A stretch of 64,000 bases of DNA, taken from the NCBI RefSeq assembly GCF_963668165.1, contig NZ_OY764209.1:372001-436000 (forward strand), read 5' to 3'. Positions 54,104 through 61,319 of this stretch are shown here, piece by piece (position 1 is the first letter of the stretch; the number at the start of each line of letters is the position of its first letter). Source of the DNA: Marispirochaeta sp. (lineage in GTDB: Bacteria > Spirochaetota > Spirochaetia > JC444 > Marispirochaetaceae). The position numbers were made by a program, and so were the translations under genes. The notes under the pieces are model-generated. The model saw only the letters and a list, made by a program, of their open reading frames with translations. It searched no databases and was not told the DNA's origin.

Positions 54104-54601
54104 TTGATAGACGCGAACACCTTGATAACCACATGGGATATTTCTTACCCACCCTCGGTGTTTTCCACACTTTGGGAACAACTATCAATTAGGTATGATC
54201 AGCTTGTTTTGTTGAAGCCTATATTTGATGAAATTGATCCAGCAGATGCCGGTGTACACCAATTATCACCATCGGAATATGCAATTCGGTACCCGCTTCG
54301 CTATTGGGTAGAAAGATCAGGTTTGATCATTGAAACAGTTACAGATGAAATAAATATAGAATCCTTAAAGCTGGAACGGAAATATGAGATCAGTAATATT
54401 TCGAAGGGCGCAAGCCAAATTGATATAACTTTAATCGCTTATGCGAAGATTACAGGGTTGACAGTTACGACCCTTGAGGCGCAACAACCACAGCGTCCGG
54501 GGTCGAGTTCTAAATATAAAATTCCACTTATTTGTCAAGATGAGGGTGTCTCATGCATCAATTTTGTGGAATTGCTCCAAAGGCTACACATTTGCATCTA
54601 A
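54104..54601 (+). CDS. DUF4411 family PIN-like protein (putative toxin or nuclease)
   Basis: A 165-residue protein that fits DUF4411. It starts IDANTLITTWDISYPPSVFSTLWEQL, with the first acidic PIN-type residue in IDAN, and has an acidic middle (KPIFDEIDPADAG). GASQIDITLIAYAKITGLTVTTLEAQQPQ follows, holding the second Asp, and it ends KIPLICQDEGVSCINFVELLQRL. PIN-fold proteins are usually metal-dependent RNases, many of them toxins of toxin-antitoxin pairs; activity of DUF4411 itself is inferred from fold. The only usable start is TTG 54104, because a stop lies nine bases before it in frame. Codon use is richer in A/T than in the neighbours, which suggests transfer. Confidence 0.78.
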   Translation: MIDANTLITTWDISYPPSVFSTLWEQLSIRYDQLVLLKPIFDEIDPADAGVHQLSPSEYAIRYPLRYWVERSGLIIETVTDEINIESLKLERKYEISNISKGASQIDITLIAYAKITGLTVTTLEAQQPQRPGSSSKYKIPLICQDEGVSCINFVELLQRLHICI

Positions 54602-54732
54602 GATTTAATCCATGACCGGATGACTCCTAACTGCACTATAAGCTATTGCCTATTATCATATTTTTCTTTCTGGACTTGTACCGGATCCCGTTTATAATGA
54701 ATAGAGTATCTTCTAAATTGATAAGGGACGAT

Positions 54733-56130
54733 ATGGCAAAGAAAAATGTAAAACTGATAGGCATGGATATTGAACAGTTTAAAACGCTGATTGATGAAAA
54801 GCAAATATTTGTACGTCCAGCTCGTCTTATTCCATCATCAATCAAGGCCGGTGATGAAATGGCCCTTTGTTCGATTTTCCTTTCAGCCTTACGGCTTATA
54901 AAAGAGTTTAGGGAGGATGTGTTCTCAGACCTGAAATTTCGTAAGGGAGGAGCACATTATTTCTATGTTGAGACAACTTTTCTGGATATCAAAGATGCAC
55001 GTCCTGATGGTCTTATCTTAAATGTTGTATCTGGCGAGATTCGAGATGCAGTCATTATGGAAGTCAAGAACAAGCACAATCAAATTGATGATACTCAGAT
55101 TCAGAAATATATTGAGTTAGCTAAAGCTATTGGAGTAGTCAAGATTCTTACTATATCCAACCAATACGTACCTGATCCCAGCCAGTCCCCGGTGCAGTGT
55201 AAAGCTCCAAAAGGGATAGAGTTATACCACTACTCATGGACAGCGTTATTAACGCTTGCTCATGTCCTTCTATTTCAAAATGCGCACAATATAGAGGATT
55301 CTGATCAAAAAGCTTTAATGAAAGAGATAGTTAATTTCTTTGAATCCAAAGACTCTGGCATCCTCGGCTTCAGTGATATGAAAAGAGGATGGAAAGAAGT
55401 TATTAAACAATTTACTGCTGGCACTATCCCCAAAAAGACTTCACCAGAAGTTATTGAAGCCATTGAGAGTTGGCAGCAAGAAGAGAAGGACATGGCTTTA
55501 AAACTTTCACAAAAGCTGGGAGAGATGGTTAAGCTTGCCTCTAAGCAAGATTTGAAAACTCGATTTGAAAGTGACTATAAGCAGCTCAGCACGAAGAAGC
55601 AGCTGGTGTCTAAACTTCGTGTCAATAATGTTGTATCCGCAATTGAAGTCATCGCTCATTTTGAACGAAGAACCGTCACAATGAGTGTTGAGCTTCAAGC
55701 TCCAGACAAAACAATTCGCGGGCAAATTGGCTGGTTAAAAAAACAAATAGATTCCTGCGCTATGAAGAATATTGAGATATTCACAAAGATTCGTGATTAT
55801 TTGCACATTCAACCGAACCTCAAATACAGGAATGAATATCCTTTAACAGCAATTGATGGATTAGAAAAAGCCATTACAGACCTGAAAGGTAAAGAGATCA
55901 ACAGCTTTACAATTTCATATATCTTTCACCTTGGAGCAAAGTTTGAGAGTGGAAAAAAGTTTGTCGAGATAATCGAATCTATGTTGGTAGACTTCTATAG
56001 TTCCATTGTGCAACATCTCACAAACCCTCCTCCCAAAACTCCACAAATCAAAAAGAAGGATGACCAAACACCGTTGGAAGAAGTCGGATCGTCGGAAGAA
56101 GAAACAGCAGAATCTCTGCTCACGGAGTAA
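54733..56130 (+). CDS. PD-(D/E)XK-like nuclease-domain protein of unknown family
   Basis: A 465-residue protein from ATG 54733 (AAGGGA four bases upstream); the frame is open 29 codons further with a hydrophobic, less likely start. Residues 40-135 resemble a restriction-endonuclease fold: a helix with Glu42 (GDEMALCSIFLSALRLIKEF), then ARPDGLI with Asp92, and AVIMEVKNK with Glu110 and Lys112, followed by a helix with QIQKYIELAKAIG. That is the D-x17-E-x-K arrangement. The rest is mostly helical, with a charged stretch near 250-320, and ends in a Pro/Lys/Glu-rich tail. I do not recognise the family. It lies 130 bases after the DUF4411 gene in the same direction, in AT-rich DNA. A role in defence against phage or plasmids is a guess from fold and setting. 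Confidence 0.7.
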   Translation: MAKKNVKLIGMDIEQFKTLIDEKQIFVRPARLIPSSIKAGDEMALCSIFLSALRLIKEFREDVFSDLKFRKGGAHYFYVETTFLDIKDARPDGLILNVVSGEIRDAVIMEVKNKHNQIDDTQIQKYIELAKAIGVVKILTISNQYVPDPSQSPVQCKAPKGIELYHYSWTALLTLAHVLLFQNAHNIEDSDQKALMKEIVNFFESKDSGILGFSDMKRGWKEVIKQFTAGTIPKKTSPEVIEAIESWQQEEKDMALKLSQKLGEMVKLASKQDLKTRFESDYKQLSTKKQLVSKLRVNNVVSAIEVIAHFERRTVTMSVELQAPDKTIRGQIGWLKKQIDSCAMKNIEIFTKIRDYLHIQPNLKYRNEYPLTAIDGLEKAITDLKGKEINSFTISYIFHLGAKFESGKKFVEIIESMLVDFYSSIVQHLTNPPPKTPQIKKKDDQTPLEEVGSSEEETAESLLTE

Positions 56131-56201
56131 TTAAAAGATCACAAAAGAAAATAAAGAAATGGTATGGCTTAATCTTTAATGATTGGAGGATAAGGCTCTG
56201 C

Positions 56202-56645
56202 CTACAGCCCCCTTTTCCCCTCAAAAACCCTCTGACAGGTATCGACCTCGTTGAAGACGGACCACAACAGGTTCCAGAAAGCATCTGAGTGGTTCCGGTA
56301 TTTTAAATGCACAATTTCATGTGCAACTACATACTCCAGGACTTTCTTCGGAAGATACGCCAACCTCCAGTTTATGCGGATAACATTGTCTTTACCACAG
56401 GTTCCCCAGAAGCTTTTCTGCTCAGCAACCCGTATCCCCTGGGGAATCAGCCCTGTAGTTCGGGAATACTTTCGCACAAATCCTTGTGCATCAAAAAGCA
56501 CACGATTCTTCATCCAGTCAACAATAGCCTCATTGGAGACAAGGTCCCATTGAGGCTCTGGAATCGATTGTGGGAGCTCTATAAAAAAAGCATTCCGGTA
56601 GGATACGGCGACATTTTCCCGATCAGCCGGGTTCACATGCAACAT
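56202..56645 (-). CDS. YgjP-like M48-type metallopeptidase, probably N-terminally truncated
   Basis: A 147-residue C-terminal part of the YgjP/WLM-like (DUF45) family. It carries FWGTCGKDNVIRINWRLAYLPKKVLEYVVAHEIVHLKYRNHSDAFWNLL, with the zinc motif HEIVH and the downstream RNHSxxFW. The family usually has about 230 residues, with a beta-hairpin N-terminus that is missing or unrecognisable here. The frame is open only to a stop near 56690, exactly where a transposase remnant begins on the other strand, so an insertion may have cut the gene. Genes of this family are often found beside type I restriction systems. The gene is convergent with the nuclease-like gene. Confidence 0.8.
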   Translation of the reverse strand: MLHVNPADRENVAVSYRNAFFIELPQSIPEPQWDLVSNEAIVDWMKNRVLFDAQGFVRKYSRTTGLIPQGIRVAEQKSFWGTCGKDNVIRINWRLAYLPKKVLEYVVAHEIVHLKYRNHSDAFWNLLWSVFNEVDTCQRVFEGKRGL

Positions 56646-56667
56646 TACCCGCCGTCCACGTGTTTTT

Positions 56668-56943
56668 TTGAGAAATACAACAACCCACGTACGTCAAGTG
56701 ACCAAATATAAAGAAGGCCGGGACGGTAAACCGTTATCATATACCGAGCAAATGCGAAAGCAGTTTGATACACCTGACGGAAGAGGCATTTATAGTAAGC
56801 GAATGGGAATAGTAGAGCCGGTATTTGCGAATATTCGATCGACACTGAACTTATCCAGGTTTACAATAAGAGGGAAGGTAAAAGTAAATATTCAGTGGTT
56901 GTTCTACAGGTTCGTTATGCACAATCTGTCAACACCGAAATGA
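56668..56943 (+). pseudogene. C-terminal fragment of a DDE transposase (IS1182-like)
   Basis: Ninety-one residues: LRNTTTHVRQVTKY, then MRKQFDTPDGRGIYSKRMGIVEPVFANIRSTLNLSRFTIRGKVKVNIQWLFYRFVMHNL. The RMGIVEPVFANI segment with its Glu and the following FTIRGKVKVNIQW are typical of the end of IS1182-family transposases. The rest of the transposase (over 350 residues) is absent, and the frame is lost near the T7 run at 56661-56667. It is a dead remnant marking past insertion at the edge of the island. Confidence 0.82.
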
Positions 56944-57063
56944 AATTGCAGTTTTGCGGGTGCGGACAAAAACTTGGAGACGCCCTTTCTGAAGACATCT
57001 CCAAGCATAATTATTCTTTTCTGCGGATATATTTACCTTCCCGGTTTTTAATTCCGGGTTGAT

Positions 57064-59511
57064 TTATTTACCGGTTACCGAGTTCGCGGCGATGCGGCCG
57101 GACACGATAACCTCAGAAACTGCGTTCCCTCCCAGTCGGTTACCGGCGAAGATCCCGCCGGTAACTTCACCTGCGGCCCAAAGGCCGGGTATGATATCAC
57201 CGTCTTCGTCCAGCACATGCCGTTCGGCATCGATAGCCAGACCGCCCATGGTATGGTGGGTGGACGGAGCAAGGTACCTAATAGAGAGGATACCGTCCTC
57301 ATCGAAACTGCCGTCGGCCTTGTAGTTACCGATCAAAGCATCAGCCGCCCGTTTCGGTACCTCAAGAGAAGTCAGGGTACCCTTGTTGTACGCATCGTCA
57401 TACTTGACAATAGTCGATTTAAGGATATCAAAATCAATCCCAAGCATTTCGCTGGCGTCGGCAAGCGTTACGAAGTACTCCTGGTTCGGCCGATCGTTGG
57501 CACTGGTATTAGAACCGCCGTTGGCGATCTGGATAAAAAAACCGCTGGGACCGCCGAAATCGTAAGCCCCCTGTGCCAGTACATCACGTTCTGCAGACTC
57601 GTCTACATAGCGTTTTCCGGCATTGGGGGTCCCTGCGGGACTGACGAAGATTACGTTTTCACCCTTACCGTAAGCCAGGAAACCGGTATTCTGCCAGCTG
57701 ATCGGCATCAGCTGGGTGAATCCCATGCCTTCCGTAGCAGCGCCGACGGCGGTGGCCATAGTAATACCTTCGCCCATCGCCAGGGAACGGTTGGTAGTTT
57801 TAATATCAACAGTCAAATTATCCTTATTCCAGTAATCGTTGGTAGCTACAACCATCTCGGGGTTATACCCGAACCCGCCGGTAGCAATAATAACACCCTC
57901 AGTTGCAATTACCTCAACCTCGGTGCCGTCATACCGGACCGCCTTCACGCCGGTAACACAACCTTGGGCATCGGTAACCAGCTCTTTGGCGGTAGTCCGG
58001 TACAGAACCGTGTTGTGGTCATCAGCAGAAAGCATGGTGTTCAAGGGAACAGCAAAGTAAGTACCCCACTTGCCTTCAACCGTCTCACCGTTTACGACGC
58101 CGCCGTCAAAGGGGTTAATCCGCTGCCAGAGACAGCCGATCAGAGTCCTGGTGGCCTGTTCGTTGTTGAACTTCGAGCCCTGCTCGATCAACCAGGCCTT
58201 AGTATCCTGGATACCGGTACAAACCTGCTCAACCAGCTCATAGTCGCTGTAGATCCATTCTGTCTTCTCTAAATTGAGGCGTACGCCGCCGTAGTAGGTC
58301 TGGAAGATATAGAGTTCGACAGTACTGAAAAGAGTAATATCGGTCTCCTCGGCACCAGCCGCCAGCTGGGGCTCGGCCCAGGTCAGGTAGGCCCGGATCT
58401 GGCTCTTCAGCGTCTTCAGCGTGGGCAGGAACTCAGTATGTACGCCCCGACGCGGCAGATCGTAATCCTCTACGTTCTCAACATCCGCAGAAACAGCCTC
58501 GTTGAAAGGCCGCTCGCTCCAGTCCAAGATCATCCGCAGGGTATCGATGCGACCCAGCTCCGACTTGGATTTCTGCAGGGTTTCGCCGGTGGGCTCGTAA
58601 TAACCGGTAGTGGCATCCGGATTTGCGGGATCCCATACCATGCACTCCATTACATTTTGAAAGGAACAACCGGAAACCAAAGTGTTTCCACCGGCGTCGG
58701 CCTCTTTCTCGATAATGCAAACGGTAGCGCCGTTCTGGGCAGCCTGAGCACCGGCCATTACACCGGCACCGCCGGCACCGATAATAACCACATCGTAGGT
58801 ACCGCTTATCTTCTCACCAGCGGTGAGGGTATAGGGCTTTGCTCCGACCCGCAGCGCAGGGATATCGCAGCCGGCCTGCTTAGCGGCGTCTTCCACCGCC
58901 ATAAAAACCGCATTGCTGGTATAGGTTGCACCGGACAAGGCATCAACACCGGTAGAGGTACAGTCCATAATATCCTGGAACAGGACACCATATGCTGAAG
59001 TACCTACGTGCTCGGTCTCGCTGGAGGAAGCAACTTCCATGCCGGTAATCGCAATATCGGAAAAAGTCACCGCGAGCTCAACCGGGCCATAGAATCCGCC
59101 ACCGGTCCCGGTATAGGTACCGGGGTTAAACGCGATCTCGCCGATCTCAACGGACCCGCCTTCAGCCTGAACAATAGCCGCCACAGCCGCCTCTTTAACC
59201 GCATTGGTGGTGATGGTTGCGCCCGAAACGCCATCGACATCGGCGGACTGGGCCTTCAGAATCTGCGCTGACAGGGTTGCATAGGCGTCAGCGGTAAAGC
59301 CTTCCCCCTCCTCTTCGTCAGCAATAGAGATAGCGGTAATCTCCTTATTGCTTACCGTTATAGTAACGGTAACGTCCCCATGCATGGCCTCCGCAGATGC
59401 GGAATATGTACCGGGGGTGAATGAGTTGCTTCCGCCGCAGCCGGCGACCATGAAAAGCATGCTCGCTGCAACCAGCAGTGTGGTTACAGCCCGGAAAATC
59501 TTTCTGTTCAC
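57064..59511 (-). CDS. Extracytosolic flavin reductase lipoprotein with two FMN-binding domains and an FAD domain
   Basis: An 815-residue protein. The signal peptide ends in a lipobox (LFMVAGCGGS). Two FMN_bind domains follow (about residues 30-115 and 128-215), each with the flavinylation motif (DGVSGATITT and DALSGATYTS) where ApbE attaches FMN to Thr. An FAD_binding_2 domain begins YDVVIIGAGGAGVMAGAQAAQNGATVCIIEKEADAGGNT and ends GLWAAGEVTGGIFAGNRLGGNAVSEVIVSGRIAANS. There is no haem motif. The layout matches extracellular urocanate/fumarate-type reductases fed by a membrane flavin electron chain. The GTG at 59511 has AGGAG nine bases before it. Substrate unknown. ApbE is not in the window. 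Confidence 0.9.
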   Translation of the reverse strand: MNRKIFRAVTTLLVAASMLFMVAGCGGSNSFTPGTYSASAEAMHGDVTVTITVSNKEITAISIADEEEGEGFTADAYATLSAQILKAQSADVDGVSGATITTNAVKEAAVAAIVQAEGGSVEIGEIAFNPGTYTGTGGGFYGPVELAVTFSDIAITGMEVASSSETEHVGTSAYGVLFQDIMDCTSTGVDALSGATYTSNAVFMAVEDAAKQAGCDIPALRVGAKPYTLTAGEKISGTYDVVIIGAGGAGVMAGAQAAQNGATVCIIEKEADAGGNTLVSGCSFQNVMECMVWDPANPDATTGYYEPTGETLQKSKSELGRIDTLRMILDWSERPFNEAVSADVENVEDYDLPRRGVHTEFLPTLKTLKSQIRAYLTWAEPQLAAGAEETDITLFSTVELYIFQTYYGGVRLNLEKTEWIYSDYELVEQVCTGIQDTKAWLIEQGSKFNNEQATRTLIGCLWQRINPFDGGVVNGETVEGKWGTYFAVPLNTMLSADDHNTVLYRTTAKELVTDAQGCVTGVKAVRYDGTEVEVIATEGVIIATGGFGYNPEMVVATNDYWNKDNLTVDIKTTNRSLAMGEGITMATAVGAATEGMGFTQLMPISWQNTGFLAYGKGENVIFVSPAGTPNAGKRYVDESAERDVLAQGAYDFGGPSGFFIQIANGGSNTSANDRPNQEYFVTLADASEMLGIDFDILKSTIVKYDDAYNKGTLTSLEVPKRAADALIGNYKADGSFDEDGILSIRYLAPSTHHTMGGLAIDAERHVLDEDGDIIPGLWAAGEVTGGIFAGNRLGGNAVSEVIVSGRIAANSVTGK

Positions 59512-59927
59512 AATAGGTTCTCCTCTTCCCTCTATTGTCTCCTCCTCTAACGTAAAAACTGTTAAAGAAGGCGACAGAATTGTTTATTAAACCACCAAGG
59601 CATCTCTCTAAAGAGAGAAGACCTTTTGGTGAATTTAAATACTTTTTTATTTAATTCTTACCGAAAAGATATACAAGACCCTTTATGTTACATTTTGGCG
59701 CTTTTAGTTACGATAGAGAACTATCTACCATTTTTATGTCACTTTTTTCACATAAAATCCGGCCTTTTCTGCAGTATAGACACTTGCATTATCATTACAA
59801 TCTTTCTATGCTTTAATAGCTCTTGTCAAAAGCCATAAGCTCCGTATTAAACCTCAAATAGGCTATTCGGACTTACTAATACAGAGTTCGCGATATATGA
59901 TCTTCAGCTGAGTGAGATTCAAGTTCT
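59512..59927. promoter_or_regulatory. Divergent control region with a long hairpin
   Basis: No gene is convincing in these 416 AT-rich bases. A strong composite hairpin lies at 59593-59631: CACCAAGG pairs with CCTT(TT)GGTG outside and TCTCTCT with AGAGAGA inside. It would sit in the 5' leader of the minus-strand flavin reductase, about 80 bases before its start. The AraC-type regulator on the other side probably acts here. Confidence 0.5.
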
Positions 59928-61172
59928 ATGTTTGAGACTAAGACACCAAACCCCATACAGACGGCTGTACGAAAGAAGAAAACGGAAAAGTCGGTCAACG
60001 ACTTTAGTAAAGAATACTTGAATCTCAATTTCATCCAGTTCCTGAAAGGGATCCGTCTTGGAGCCTTTGAGACATTCACTGAACATTGCAAAAAACACCT
60101 GCATTTTACCAGCGACTACTTTGTCTGCTGCATTGCGGAGATACGTTACAGCCATGAAAAAATCGCCTATTTATATAACCCCGCGCTCCTCGAACCGATA
60201 CTGTCCCGCATTGAAAAAGTAATCAGTAAAAAGCATTCCCTCTACCGGATTTCCCTGAATAACTACTTGTCCGTCTTTATCATCAATCTGCGCCATCCCG
60301 GAGAGAAAGATAAACTGAAAAGGTCTCTGACACGTATCGAATGTAGCGAGTCCTCACTGACGGTCACTCTCGGAATAGGGAGAATAAGGGAAGAGATCCA
60401 GAACATCTGGAAATCCTACAGCGACGCCATGACGGTGCTCTCCCAAAAGGCTCCTAATACCAGCAGATACCAGGTCATCGACTCGGATAAAATCAATATC
60501 TCCTATACCATTTCCTACGGCTTCGACGAGGAGAAGAAAATTATCAATTGTCTTAAGGCCAAAGACATTGAAAGTCTTACCACCCTGCTCAAGGAGATAA
60601 TCGCCCGGAATATGGCCAAGAATCTTTCCCATAAACATATGAATATCCTCTTCTCTCAACTCTTCAATACGGGCATTCGCTTTGCCGCCGAACTTGGACT
60701 AGACATTAAAAAGGTAGCCTCAGAAAAGGAGCAGGAGTTCTTCAGCACCGATAATACCGAAATCTGCGGCTACGATCTCAAACTCATATCCCTCACCGCC
60801 TTCTTCGGCCGGATTATACAGAAAACCCAAAAGGATATGCAGGAACATGCGCAAGCCATGGTCCTGCATATCGTCAGCTACGTACAGGAGAATTACTACA
60901 ACGGTCTCTACCTTGAGAAGGTAGCCGCCCATATGGCCCTCTCGAAAAAATATATCTCCCGGATTTTCAAAGAGAGGATGGGAATATCCCTGGTGGATTA
61001 TATCAGTATGCTGCAGATTGAAAAATCGAAATTCCTCTTGAAAAACACGAACAAGAGTATTGATGATATCGGAAAAGTGGTTGGTATCAACAACAGGGTG
61101 ACCTTTTACCGTTTGTTTAGGAAACATGAGGGGGTCAGCCCCAGTGCCTACAAAAAGACCGAGAGCTATTAA
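59928..61172 (+). CDS. AraC-family regulator with a large N-terminal domain
   Basis: A 414-residue regulator. The C-terminal 105 residues are the AraC DNA-binding domain (QENYYNGLYLEKVAAHMALSKKYISRIFKERMGISLVDYISMLQIEKSKFLLKNTNKSIDDIGKVVGINNRVTFYRLFRKHEGVSPSAYKK). The first 300 residues have no receiver domain and resemble the middle part of YesN-like regulators, with a helical linker near 260-300. It sits between two related flavin reductase genes, divergent from one and upstream of the other, so it probably controls both. No start better than ATG 59928 is visible. Confidence 0.88.
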   Translation: MFETKTPNPIQTAVRKKKTEKSVNDFSKEYLNLNFIQFLKGIRLGAFETFTEHCKKHLHFTSDYFVCCIAEIRYSHEKIAYLYNPALLEPILSRIEKVISKKHSLYRISLNNYLSVFIINLRHPGEKDKLKRSLTRIECSESSLTVTLGIGRIREEIQNIWKSYSDAMTVLSQKAPNTSRYQVIDSDKINISYTISYGFDEEKKIINCLKAKDIESLTTLLKEIIARNMAKNLSHKHMNILFSQLFNTGIRFAAELGLDIKKVASEKEQEFFSTDNTEICGYDLKLISLTAFFGRIIQKTQKDMQEHAQAMVLHIVSYVQENYYNGLYLEKVAAHMALSKKYISRIFKERMGISLVDYISMLQIEKSKFLLKNTNKSIDDIGKVVGINNRVTFYRLFRKHEGVSPSAYKKTESY

Positions 61173-61319
61173 CCCTTTCGACGAATAAAACGCGGCAACA
61201 AGCCTCCAATGTGATACAAAATATTCCAAATAGATACATTTTTACTGTTTTCGTTAGGCGTTAATTCTTCTACCTTAAATCTAAGTATTCCTCACTGGAT
61301 AAAGAAGGAGAATTATCCC

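Noticed and set aside
57217..58272. A 351-residue plus-strand open frame
   Set aside because: Antisense to the FMN/FAD reductase gene; the reductase frame carries clear motifs, this one none.
59626..59838. A 70-residue frame in the divergent control region
   Set aside because: No ribosome site, composition of random AT-rich DNA, and it overlaps the likely regulatory region.
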